A DNA stretch of 64,000 nucleotides from Berberis thunbergii. Its lineage: Eukaryota; Streptophyta; Magnoliopsida; Ranunculales; Berberidaceae. The stretch covers positions 671,997-735,996 of the forward strand of contig QNQO01000525.1 of NCBI GenBank assembly GCA_003290165.1. Direction: 5' to 3'. Both the position numbers and the translations under genes were made by a program. The notes beneath the pieces are model-generated. The model worked only from the letters and a program-made list of their open reading frames with translations. It searched no databases and was not told where the DNA came from. Shown piece by piece: positions 11,179 through 21,209 of the stretch (the first letter of the stretch is position 1; each line of letters begins with the position of its first letter).

Positions 11179-12220
11179 CTTTCACTCTTTGGTCGAATTT
11201 AGCTTTATCACGCATCATCAAGGTTGCAGCCTCTCCATTCAATGGGTCTGATGGATTGGGGTATAGAAGAAGTTGTGGAAGGAACACTTCAAAGACATTT
11301 ACTAGATCTGAAACATATAAAATCCATTGTCAGGAACTGAACATGACCAACGAACTACAGCCCGTGTAAAAAAAAACATATTTAATTCTTTGACGAAAAT
11401 ATAACAATCTTATTCAAAGAAGACAATGATCTAGTTTGTTATTTACCAAACATGGGGCTCCAGGTCTGATTGATAACATCCAAACAAACAGAGCCTGACT
11501 TGAAATTTGAAACCCAATGAAACATTTTCAGTTATAACATTTCTCCTTACGTAGATAGACAAATCACAACCACTTGAAATTAACTCAAAACCGAAACACG
11601 GCGTTTTAAGATTCAACAGGCTTACATCTCATCAACATTTGTGTGGTAGATCTTATTAACAAATCCAATTGATGGAGATTTGTAGGGATAAGCATCAGGG
11701 AGCTCTACCCTTATCCTCCATACCCCTCCATGATAAGGACCTGCCAAGACCCATTAACAGAATAAACCAATCCCTCTGTGTAAACTGCAAATACCACATC
11801 CAACCCACAAGCAAAATGGGCATTGAAGAAATGAAGTAAACAACTAGTCTACAAGTGATGCCACCATATAGAAAGACCATGTTATCATGGACTCAAATGC
11901 ACAAAACCATTAGATTAAAAATGAGGTTCTAGTATTCTACAAGACTTTGAACATCCAATAGTGATCAACATGATTGAATCAAAACATCAAATACCCACAA
12001 AGCCTTGAACATCTACTCAAGATCAACATGATTAATTGACACAAAACTTCAAAAACAACAACTACCCATTACTCAAAGACTAAAACACATAAAAATATCA
12101 GATTTTTACTAAGAACAAACCAAAGATGAAACAGAGAACATGAACATCGATCGATTGAATCAGAAATACAAGAGAAAGGGGAAGAAGTGTTACCTGAAAC
12201 TTCTTGCTAGATTTGCCCAT
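11179..12220 (-). pseudogene. Captured UBE2H-type ubiquitin-conjugating enzyme exons behind a short start exon
   Basis: Three consecutive minus-strand exons match plant UBC4/5/6 (UBE2H-like E2). 11626-11740 encodes [20 protein letters not shown] and [12 protein letters not shown]. 11447-11498 encodes the active-site segment SVCLDVINQTWSPMF, with the catalytic Cys. 11179-11307 encodes [19 protein letters not shown] and [11 protein letters not shown]. The normal E2 N-terminal exon is missing. Upstream is a 9-codon exon, MGKSSKKFQ (12194-12220), with a proper GTAAC donor, about 440 bases inside the element end. If transcribed, it could act as the start exon of a chimeric transcript running through the whole cargo. 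The C-terminal tail is also missing. Confidence 0.85.
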
Positions 12221-12429
12221 CTCGGAAGAAAAGCGAAGACGATCGAAACGAAAATAGAGAAAGGGAGCTCAAGGCGAAAACACTAGTTTTTCCCCAATTT
12301 TTTTTGCCAAATCTGCTCTCCTCTCCACTGTGTTTTTCCCTCAATTTTTTCGCCAAAGCGCAGTCTCCTCTCCCATATCTATTTTTCCCCAATTTTTTTT
12401 GCCAAAGCGCGAAATTATTTTCACCAAAG

Positions 12430-12663
12430 CGCGAAACTGGTCCCTCCAATTAAAGCGTGAAACTATTTTCTATAGCTACGATTTTAAACCGTTGGCAGCT
12501 ATAGCCACGATTTTAAACCGTGGGCAACATTTTGGTGTATTGTTTTTAGCCACGATTTTTAACCGTTGGCTGTTATAGCCACGGTTTTTAGCCTTGGCAA
12601 TTAAACCAACGGTTTAGAGCCGTGGCCACCTCCCTGTAGCTAAATTGGCCTTTTGGTGTAGTG
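12430..12663. repeat. CACTA-1 right subterminal palindromic repeats
   Basis: Six or so units of the type AGCCACGATTTTAAACCGT(T/G)GGC lie between 12470 and 12630, followed by the terminal TTTTGGTGTAGTG. They are the counterpart of the left subterminal zone. Just inside (12230-12430) the words GCCAAAGCGC and TTTTTCCCCAATTTTTTTTG are repeated, giving a second, different subterminal motif. Confidence 0.82.
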
Positions 12664-13242
12664 AAGGTTAGATCATATCACATGCTTCCTTGTGCATGTT
12701 AGCACTCTGTGGCGAGCCGAGGGTTCTTGCACTCTGTTGCTACTATGTTCTTGCGCTCTGTTACAATTCTGGGGCCTTTTTTGCACTCTGTTTGTGCACT
12801 TTGTTGGTGAGTTGGGACTTGTTTTTGCAGTTGTTTTGGCAGCTTATATAGGCTGCTTAATGTTTTGGCAGCTTATATAGGATGTTTTGTATGTTTTGGT
12901 GTTTGGGTGTATGTGGTTTAGGATTTGTTATGTTTATGCAGTAAACATGATTTCATTTTTAAAATTTTAATCAAAATATATATTACTAAATTTTTTTATT
13001 AGAATTCTGAATACCAGTATTGAACGTTGATTTCTCATTGAAAGATTTAAGAAGATTTCGAGTTTAAAGTTATACTGTAGGGATGTTTTGCAGGAAGCAA
13101 AATCAAAACCATATTCTAGTTTATAGATAAAAGTAGAATTGTGGGATCTTTAAAATGAAAAAAATAAAATTCCCATGATTAGTTTTGGGCAACCAAACAC
13201 TCACAATAGGAATTGGAATTCAATTCCAACCTTAGGATTCCA
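12664..13242. other. Right arm of the Harbinger element
   Basis: No gene seen. TTGCACTCTGTT-like words recur five times between 12700 and 12810. GGCAGCTTATATAGG is duplicated 29 bases apart (about 12838 and 12867). The rest is AT-rich and leads into the subterminal CCTATTG/CCAATTCC inverted words. Confidence 0.5.
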
Positions 13243-13291
13243 TGCAACCAAACACACCCTAAGTTCCATAACTATGGTGTACACCAGACAC

Positions 13292-13456
13292 TTTTTTTTT
13301 TTTTTGGAAAGCGAGCTGAGTTTTGATAGGATCTCATAACCTATCAAACAGGTGTGACCTACAGGTCAACATCATAAGAAAATAACCATGTCGCCGGCGG
13401 GTCTCAAACCTAGGATGTGGGGGATAAACCCACACAACCCTAACCACTCGACCATA
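13292..13456 (-). mobile_element. tRNA-derived SINE with target-site duplication
   Basis: On the minus strand the 5' part carries an A-box-like GGTCGAGTGGTTAGGG (about 13438-13454) and a B-box-like GGTTTGAGACC (about 13400-13411), the split RNA polymerase III promoter of tRNA-derived SINEs. The 3' end is a poly-A tail, seen here as T at 13292-13305. The body is flanked by the direct repeat ACACCAGACAC at 13281-13291 and 13457-13467. All four SINE hallmarks are present. Confidence 0.9.
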
Positions 13457-13467
13457 ACACCAGACAC

Positions 13468-15507
13468 TGGACTTGCAACATCCTTTATTTCTTCCTAACA
13501 TTTTTCTTGCAACTCTAGTCACCGAAAAAGCAAAGGACTCTCATATCTAACCCTGTTGAAATCAATGTCAATGATGATAAATACCATAGTGCACATATCA
13601 AACAAACCTAGATTGTAAAAGAGTATAAGAGTTCCTATGAAGATTTTCCAAGTTTGGTTGAATCGAGTTCTGCTTCAGATCCATCTCTCAAACAAACCTA
13701 GAGAGAGAGGAGAGAGAGTAATTTAATGGAGAGAGGAGAACTGTTAGCAGCTGAAATTGATGCACATGAGGGGGTCCTGTGCATAGTGCACATGACCCCC
13801 CCTCAATCCGTGGGGTTCCTTCCTTCCTCCACTTTTCTTCTTCTATGCCACTTTCTTGGGATACTGCAAGAAAGACAAAATTTTCAGAAATCTTTGCAAG
13901 AAAAAGAAACTTCAACTACTAGATTTGGATTTGGAGGTTGGTCATGTTTCCTGTAGCACAAAATCATAACCATTAATTAGATATTTCAGGATCTGCAAAA
14001 TCATCTACAATTTGCAGAGGTACCTCAAAGTACCTAGACCCTGAATGGTCGGAAAAATAAATTAGCCACTAGAAAGAGTTAGAAGAAAGAATAAAAGACT
14101 GGAAGATGGGTATCATGATTTCACAACATCCAGCGTACATTGTATGGTAATTTTTATCGTAAATGGGATTTCACCATGTACATGGTAAGGTACTATGGCA
14201 ACATTTTAATACGAACTTGGAATGGGGTAATTTGTAAGGTAAATGGTGTTTCATTGGACGTGCACTTTAGTTAAATGTTTGTTAATTCATCTGAGCTGAA
14301 AATTTGGAAACCGTGTGAATTAAATAAAACGTTAAACTTCAACTCAGTTTGATAAATAGTCATCAGGATACGAGTCAAAACAGTGACCTGATTCCAGATG
14401 AGTTGTGCTTTTTCTTGTTCCGTTTGAGTTGAATTTTATATGAAAATAGGTAATTGATGTAATTTTTTTTTGATAAACAATCAACTTCTTTTAACAAATA
14501 ATCCTAGAATTATGCATTTAGGTATGCACCAACAACCATGTAATTTACTCTTTAAAAAAAAATAACACCACTTAATTTTGACACATATCTTGGGGATACT
14601 AATTGGACAGTTCTTGAAGGGGCCACGACAAGGCATTTTGTTGATATTGCATGTGGCTGGTCGTTTCTATGTTATGAACAGTAAGCATAAATTGGTAATA
14701 CGCAATGTGGATGGCGGTGTTTCTTCAAGGGTGAAATGGATTGGTTTACCTGTTTGTTGTATAACATACTTGTTGAAATAATTCGGGGAGCTCTCTCTAG
14801 TTTACACCAAGCCATGGAGGGTCAACAAATACGGCATTTTCAAGCCAGATTGAACCACGCAAGAATGGTTGAAGCTGGAAAACCTAGGTAACCATACATT
14901 GTTCTCGAGTCCTAAATCTGATTTTTTCACTCATCTACGGAGTAGCACCCTGGAATTCAAAAAATAAGCATAAAGAGTAGTGCCATCTTTGAGAATATGT
15001 TTGGGATTCTTAATATGAAGTCTGGTACTTGTGAAGCTTTTCCCAACATTGGCAAAGACAGGCAAACACAAGAAAAACCAATTGGAGTGGGATTTAGGTG
15101 TTTGGATTGCACCTTCCTTATGGTGATTACATAGGCTATGATCTGGGGTACAGATAAATTCTACGTCAAGTTTTCAAGAAGATATTAGTTGCCAGTCATC
15201 TTGTTGTAATAAAGAAATTAAAATTTCAAGTACCTCCAAACCGAGAACTTTGATATCAGCTATGACAACTCCTAGTGGAGGAGCAGCAGGTACCATTGAT
15301 TAGAGTTGAATGAAGACTGAAGTTTCTTTAGCATTATATGTTTTTAGACATAGTGAAAACAAATTTTCTGAATCTGGTTTGTATTAGTTTCCCTTCGAAG
15401 TGTCGCATGTACTTGTAACTTTCTTGAAACCATTCTCCTGTACCTTTATCGTTCAGTAATGCAATCCCTATTAACCTTGAAATACACTTGATGGGTGTTA
15501 ATATGAT
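13468..15507. other. Anonymous intergenic DNA
   Basis: No gene supported. A GA-rich run (GAGAGAGAGGAGAGAGAG) lies near 13699-13720. Text between 14600 and 14880 has short exon-like phrases in changing frames (for example RGALSSLHQAMEGQQ) but many stops; it may be a decayed coding remnant that I cannot identify. Confidence 0.45.
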
Positions 15508-15775
15508 ATTGAAAGCAAGGAACTACCAACGTTTACCAACATTGTCCAAATTAAATTGAATTCTCAGACACACAAGGAGGACCTATCACTACATTAAATG
15601 AGAAAGTCGATTGAAAGCGAAGAACCATGTACATTTACCTACATTTGAACGAATTAAATTGAACAAGGACACACTGAATTTGGGATTACATTAAATTATA
15701 AAATTGATTGAAAGCAAAGAATTACGTACGTTTACCCGACACTGTCCAAATTAAATTGAACAAAGAACTATGACA
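15508..15775. repeat. Tandem repeat of about 100 bp, nearly three copies
   Basis: The unit starting ATTGAAAGC and ending near AAATTAAATTGAA begins at 15508, 15610 and 15707 (spacing 102 and 97). The copies are diverged and each contains a TTTACC...CATT block. Confidence 0.75.
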
Positions 15776-15918
15776 TAATGGATTTGGGAACAAGGCAAGG
15801 TCGAGGTGATCATACACAGGACCCTCTTTCACTGCTCATAAAACCAAAATGTTTTAGACCTTGCTGCAAAATTGTGTTCCAATCTTGCAACCCTAACGGT
15901 GAGATTGATAAAAGAGAA

Positions 15919-15960
15919 GGTGGTGGCAGTGGCAGTGGCAGTGGCAGTGGCGGGCGAGCG
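15919..15960 (+). repeat. GGCAGT hexanucleotide microsatellite
   Basis: Five or so GGCAGT units in a GC-rich patch. In one frame they encode a Gly-Ser run, but the surrounding short frame (15778-15996) has no other support as a gene. Confidence 0.7.
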
Positions 15961-16261
15961 GGCCTAATGCAAGGGGCGTGGTGGGTGTGCTGCTAGAGGG
16001 GTTGTGTCGTTGTTCTTGATGAAAAGAAATGAAAGAGAAAGAAGAGGAGAGAGAAAAGGAAAAAAGAAAAGAAAATAAATGAAGGGACGGTGGCGGATGG
16101 CGTTCGTTCTCTAGAGAAAAATATTATAAAAAAAATAGAAAAAATGGTGGTGTCACTAAAGTGAGGGTGGTGTTAGACAAGAATGTAGTGAATGGTGAAG
16201 TAAAAAAAAAATTGGTGAAAGTCAGTACCTTTAGCAAATCATCAATAATACCTAATAAGTA

Positions 16262-18326
16262 TTGGAAAATTTATTATCTTACAAAATTGGACGGTGTTTG
16301 GGTTATGAGATAAAAAACGACTCAGATTTAATCAAATATATGAATATGACGAATTTTATAAAACTTAAAGCACCAAGACTGCATGGGTTCGATTCTCATG
16401 CCCAACATTTAATATTTATTTATTTATTTATTTTTGAGAGATAAAAGACGGCTGAGATTTATCCAAACATGAAGATCTAATGGCTGGGACTTAAAGTTAG
16501 TTTTTATGAAGATTATCCTTAATAAGAGTGCAATGGATCGAGTCTCATACCCAACATTTTTTATTTTATTTTTTATTTTATTCAAAACTTGATTGTGGTG
16601 ATTAGGCATGTAAGTATATTTATTTATTTATCATACTCAAATATTTAGCATGTGGAGTAATACTATACTAAGGTAGATTAGTGACACAACCTTGGGGTGT
16701 GATTAGTGCCGCAACCTTGGGATATGATTATTAACACATGTTTCAAATGAGAATATATATTTATTAAAACACCAAATCCAATTTAAAATCGTTTTTTTTT
16801 TTTTGCATAAGTCCAGTCCGTTGACAATCCTAATTATCATGGTGATTGAAATTAAAAAAAAATATTTTTGCTGTGAGAGAATATGTTAAGTTATTTCAAC
16901 AATCACTTAGTTTATTCTATTGAGATCTCCATATTTTGCATTAGCATTGAAATCAAAATAGAGAATATGTTATGTTATTTTATGTTTTGCATTAGTTTAT
17001 TTTATTAACTTAAATTCTATTGAGATGTCCACATAGCAATTAATTAATAGACCCCTAATTTGTAAATGCCCTAATTAGACCCTAATTGAAAATTTCATTT
17101 CTTTAAAATAATTTCATTTAGTATAGGTGCTTGTTTTAATCTTTTGAATTACTTTTTAGAAATTATATGAACAAAAAAACATTTGGCCCTTAAAAGGATA
17201 ATATTTTTATGTATTTGATGGGTAGATCAATTGAAATTAAATCAACAACGTTTTATTGAAATATTATAGAACTCTTACTCTAATTTTTTTTATTGACATT
17301 TGCATCTCATGCTATGATTCAGTTTTGTTTTGTTTTGTTTTTTTATTTTTTTTATTAACATGTACAATGGGATTTATTGACAAGAATAATGTGATTTATT
17401 GGCATGTACAGTGAGACTTCAATGTTAGAATATTCCTAGCATACATTAGAATGCAGTGTTGAATATCCTTGCATCCATTTGTATAAAATGTGATTTACAT
17501 TTGCATACAAAATGTGCTACTCTGGAGGTACTGTATTTCTTGTTCATTAGTAGACTTTGTTAAAATTTTATTGTCTACTCAAACATTTAGCATGTGGAAC
17601 AATGTTGTAGTGATTCATTTTATATATTTGCATTTTAAGAATTACAAAATGCAATATTGTTGTGTATGACATAGTTTAGTGTTGGAAAAAAAAAATTAAG
17701 AAAACAAAGTAAACTTTGTCAAAATTCAGAATTTTTTTTTAAAATGTTTTGTTGTCTACTTAAACATTTAGCATGTAGAGTAATGTTATAGTTGTTTATT
17801 GTGTTTTTTGCCATTTTGATGAATTAAAAATGCAAATTTATGAGGTATGACAAATTTTAGTATTGGAATTTTTTTTAGAAACAAGATAGATTGTTAAAAT
17901 TCAACAAAAATATTGTAATTAATTTAGTTTAAGCTACCATTATAGAAACACCAAATATTTGTGATTGAGATAATACTGCGATGTATATTAAAAAGATGAA
18001 TGACATGACATATATTAAATAAATATGTTTAGTGGTAATGGTACATGTGCCTTGGGTATGATTAGCGACACATGTCTTGAACAACAATATATATTTATTA
18101 GACACTTTTTTTTAATGACAAACTTTTTATTCTTTTTTATTATTATTATGGTTTAGTTTAAACCCATGTACCAACAGTTGATAACATATTGACCTAAAAT
18201 TTTCAGAGCCATGCCGAGTGATTTTTCAACACAATTAAAGCCATGAGAAACACAATATAAAGATAAGCCGCGATGAAAATAATTAACACCGTACGGTAGT
18301 GCATACAGCACGAGGAATACTTTACT
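16262..18326. mobile_element. AT-rich Helitron-like sequence, diverged copies
   Basis: The block around 16283-16415 (GGTGTTTGGG..GAGATAAAA..GGTTCGATTCTCAT) is the same unit found in the clearer Helitron-like copies further right; a second partial block is at 16436-16560. A 180-bp imperfect tandem duplication marked by AAACATTTAGCATGT lies at about 17574 and 17754, with a related word near 16640. The segment ends in a small hairpin (GTGC...GCAC, 18301-18312), then AATACTTTACTA, like the 3' ends of the next copies. No protein is encoded. Confidence 0.5.
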
Positions 18327-18578
18327 ATATATACAAAACAAGATGGTGTTTGGGGTGAGAGATAAAAGACGGTTGAGATTTAACCAAATATATGAATTTA
18401 ACGGATCACATAAAACTCAAAATACCAAGAGTTCATGGGTTCGATTCACATACTTAACATTTTTATATTTATTTATTTTTCTTCAATTGTTGATGATGGT
18501 GGTGTTGAAAACTCAAGGGTTATCATATTTTGACAAGTTTAAGCTTTTATCGTGTTAACGACACGGGGAATACTCTAG
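18327..18578 (+). mobile_element. Short non-autonomous Helitron-like copy
   Basis: Begins ATATATACAAAAC..GATGGTGTTTGGGG and ends with a short stem (CGTGTTAACGACACG, about 18551-18565), then GGAATACTCTAG followed by T. A 3' hairpin about ten bases before CTRR|T is the Helitron signature. The internal TTCGATTC word resembles a pol III B box. Non-coding. No Rep/helicase is seen, and the 5' TC end is not certain. Confidence 0.6.
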
Positions 18579-19228
18579 TATATCTTTCACAACAGGATGG
18601 TGTTTGGGGTGGGAGATAAAAACAAGTCAGATAGCCAATGGCATGACAGCTCAACGGTTAGAGCTTGGCGGATGGTACCACTATGGGTTCAAACCCAGCA
18701 TGCGACATCTTTATGGGTTCTGAGATCCTATAAAAACCCTGCTTGCATTTCAAAAAAAAAAAAAAACCGGGTCAGATCTTCCCAAACATCAAGATCTAAT
18801 GGTTAAGATTTAAAGTTAGCCCTTATGACTTAAATAGTGCATGAGTTCAATTCTCATATCCAACATTTTGATATTTATTTATTTACTTATTTTTCTGGTG
18901 TTGATTAGGTATATAAGTTTGAAGGATGAAAACTGTTTATCATGTTTTTACTTAATTATTTATTTACTCAATTATAAGAGTGCATGGGTTGGCTTATTGG
19001 AATGCCTAAGTATAGAAATTTTTTATATATACAAAACAGGATGGTGTTTGGGGTAGGAGATAAAAGACGGTTGAGATTAACCAAATTAAGAATCTAACGG
19101 ATCACATAGAACTTAAAGCACTGAGAGTGCATGGGTTCGATTCTCATACCCAATATTTTGATATTTATTTATCTTGATATTTATCATGTTAAACTTTTAT
19201 CGTGCTAATGGCACGGAGAATACCCTAG
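18579..19228 (+). mobile_element. Helitron-like copy interrupted by a SINE
   Basis: Directly abuts the previous copy. It contains the same GATGGTGTTTGGGG head, the TTCAATTCTCAT block and a second internal unit from 19041. It ends with the stem GTGCTAATGGCAC (19202-19214), then GGAGAATACCCTAG|T at 19228. A SINE at 18633-18770 splits its first unit. Confidence 0.6.
18633..18770 (+). mobile_element. tRNA-derived SINE inside a Helitron-like copy
   Basis: A-box-like AGCTCAACGGTTAGAGC (about 18648-18664), B-box GGTTCAAACCC (about 18687-18697) and a poly-A tail at 18752-18766. The direct repeat GTCAGAT lies at 18626-18632 and 18771-18777. The host unit resumes in register after the tail, so this is a clean insertion. 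It differs in sequence from the SINE at 13292, so it is a different family or subfamily. Confidence 0.85.
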
Positions 19229-19479
19229 TATATTATTATATATATAAAACAGAATGGTGTTTGAGGTGGGCGATAAAAGTCGGCTGAAATTAACCAAATA
19301 TATTAATATAATGTATCACATAGAACTCAAAGCTCCAAGAGTGCATGGGTTCGATTCTCATACCCCACTTTTTTTTAATATATATTTTTTCAATTGTTGA
19401 TGATGGTAGTGTTGAAAACTCAAGGGTGTTAAAAGACGGCTGAGATTTACCCAAACATAAAGATCTAACGACCCTAGAT
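19229..19479 (+). mobile_element. Truncated Helitron-like copy
   Basis: Starts TATTATTATATATATAAAAC..GAATGGTGTTTGAGG, has the GGGTTCGATTCTCATACCC block at about 19348, and breaks off near 19465-19480, where gypsy-type sequence begins. No 3' hairpin is present on this side. Confidence 0.55.
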
Positions 19480-19719
19480 AATTTCTCATATTTCGAACAA
19501 TAGAACCCTCCACCTGCTAATGGAGATCAGGAGCAACACAAGTCTCCATCTCTAGGAGACGACAGAAAGCAAGCACAAGAGTCAAGCCCCTCTAGTTCTC
19601 ATTGGACTAGAGGAGGCGGCGCGACAACGCAGAACCGACTATCATAGCAGAAAGGCTAGGCCCTTGGAACCCCCTCTGCTGAGGGGTGCACGACCCAGAC
19701 GTGTTCTACCTATCGTATC

Positions 19720-20250
19720 ATGAACGAGGCTCTTCCAAAGAAGTTTAAGCCTCTAAAACTCAACTTCTACGACGGGACCACCGACCCGTTCGACCACCTA
19801 CGCCATTACCAGCATGTAATGGCACTCAAGGACGGATCCGAGTCAGTGATGTGCAGAACCTTCCCTACCAGGCTAAATAAGTCAGCACTGATATGGTTCC
19901 ACAGCCTCCCGCCAAAATCAATCGACTCATTCAAGACATTGGTGAAAGACTTCCTAACATGGTTTGTCAGAAGCCAGCACCTCCGGAAGGGCCCGCACTA
20001 CATTATCTCTTTGAACTTGATATCCGATGAGACATTTAGAGAGTTTGTCATGTGCTTCAACGATGACTTGACACTCATTGACAGATGCAGTGACGACATA
20101 ACTGTGACGGCTTTCACCGCGAGCCTAAAGGAGGTAAAGCTTTATGAATGCCTCACCTTGGAACCCCCTTTGGATATGACAGAGATCTTTAAGAGCACCC
20201 AGAGGTACATCACCTTAGAAGAGTTAAGAAATGTAAAGAGGGAAACATAG
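19720..20250 (+). pseudogene. Gypsy gag (capsid) fragment
   Basis: A 176-codon frame starting MNEALPKKFKPLKLNFYDG. It carries the gypsy gag hallmarks FYDGTTDPFDHLRHY, CRTFPTRLNKSALIWF and SFKTLVKDFLTWF of the retrotransposon gag family. The product would form the virus-like particle capsid. The frame stops at 20248; the downstream zinc-knuckle region is not recognisable, so the gag is truncated. Upstream (19500-19719) is GC-richer, untranslated or frameshifted leader. Confidence 0.85.
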
Positions 20251-20744
20251 GGTGATAAGAAGCCCTCCGTTCTTAGGAATGAGGGAAGAAGGCACGAGGA
20301 TGAAAAAATGAGCAAGCAAAAATGCAATGACAACAAGTCAGACCCTGGCCGGGCCAGGCTATCCAACTATGTGGATCCAGGATCGTGACCCCCCTCAATT
20401 CTAGCTTACCGGACGTCCTGAATTGCAAGAAAAACTAGGAAGATCTAAAGTGGCCCCCAAAGCAGCGCGAAGACCCCTCCAAGTGAGATAACAAGTATTG
20501 CTCATACCAAAAGGAGTGTGGTCATGATACCAACGACTACAAGAGTCTAAGGTACGAAATCGAGTACTGGATCCGCAGGGGCAAGCTAAAGAAATTCCTG
20601 GGCTCTGAGAAGCGACCGGAACAGGGATCAGGGGAGTAGGTCAAGGAAATAGAGAAAGAGACTCCGAGCATAATCTATGTCCTTCATGGAGTCGGACCGA
20701 ATGAAGACCAGTTAAACAAGTCCTACAAAGGGACTCTACTGAAG

Positions 20745-21209
20745 ATGCGGACGCAACCCACAGATGAGGACAGACACATTTACTACTCGATGGTGCAAAT
20801 CCCCATTCCCACCTTAACTTTTACAAACAAAGATCTCAAAGGAGCCCAAGTGTTGCACAATGACACACTTGTCATATCAGTCCTCATTGCAAAATGGGAG
20901 GTAAATAGAGTTCTGGTAGATATGGGGAGCTCGCTTAGCATCCTGTTCTACAACGCATTCTACGCTATGGACCTCAAGGAGAAGAACCTGACGTCCTTAG
21001 ACAACCCGCTAATCGGATTCAGCGGAGCAAAATGTTTTTTCTATCGGGAAGATAAGGTTAGCAGTAGTGGCAAAAGAGCCACAAATCAGAAAGGTTATGT
21101 TTCTGGACTTCATGGTATTAGATGCGTCGTCTACCTACAACCTTATCTTGGAAAGATCATAGCTCTACTCGATGGAAGCAATAGTCTCCACCCTTCACCT
21201 GTGCGTTAA
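20745..21209 (+). pseudogene. Gypsy aspartic protease remnant with altered active site
   Basis: The frame holds LKGAQVLHNDTLVISVLI, then VNRVLVDMGSSLSILFYNAF. In this family the active-site triad reads D-T/S-G; here it is DMG, so one catalytic-loop residue is changed. LDNPLIGFSGAK follows, as in gypsy proteases of this lineage. The later part drifts out of frame. No reverse transcriptase follows. Confidence 0.8.

Larger units (their letters stand above)
5264..12663. mobile_element. CACTA-1: gene-capturing CACTA (En/Spm) transposon
   Basis: The perfect terminal inverted repeat CACTACACCAAAA is at 5264-5276 and, reversed, at 12651-12663. A 3-bp AAG duplication (5261-5263, 12664-12666) is diagnostic of CACTA insertion. 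Both subterminal zones are filled with palindromes of the type CCACGGTTTTAAGCCGTGG. The interior has no TNPA or TNPD-like transposase that I can see. Instead it carries minus-strand exon fragments of a UBE2H-type ubiquitin-conjugating enzyme, a DExH RNA helicase, a PRP3-like splicing factor, a vacuolar sorting receptor and a TGA bZIP factor, plus unrecognised pieces. It is therefore a non-autonomous, multi-gene-capturing element. Confidence 0.9.
265..13259. mobile_element. PIF/Harbinger-type DNA transposon, interrupted by a CACTA element
   Basis: The ends are a perfect 17-bp inverted repeat, GGGTGTGTTTGGTTGCA at 265-281 and its complement at 13243-13259. TAA flanks both sides (262-264 and 13260-13262), matching the TWA target preference of PIF/Harbinger elements. 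Subterminal sequence is also loosely inverted: AT-rich text with GGAATT/CCAATTCC words at both ends. Without the 7.4-kb CACTA insertion the element is about 5.6 kb. I could not find a DDE transposase or its Myb-like partner in either arm, so it is probably non-autonomous, or a decayed copy carrying captured sequence. The superfamily call rests on TIR and TSD structure only. Confidence 0.72.

Noticed and set aside
12692..12880. Small Leu/Cys-rich membrane protein
   Set aside because: The frame follows TTGCACTCTGTT-type micro-repeats and has no other evidence.
15778..15996. Short Gly-Ser protein gene
   Set aside because: The Gly-Ser run comes from a GGCAGT microsatellite; no conserved start context or homologous text.
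19348..19366. tRNA gene suggested by the GGGTTCGATTCTCATACCC block
   Set aside because: No acceptor stem, D-arm or anticodon arm around it; it recurs in every Helitron-like unit.
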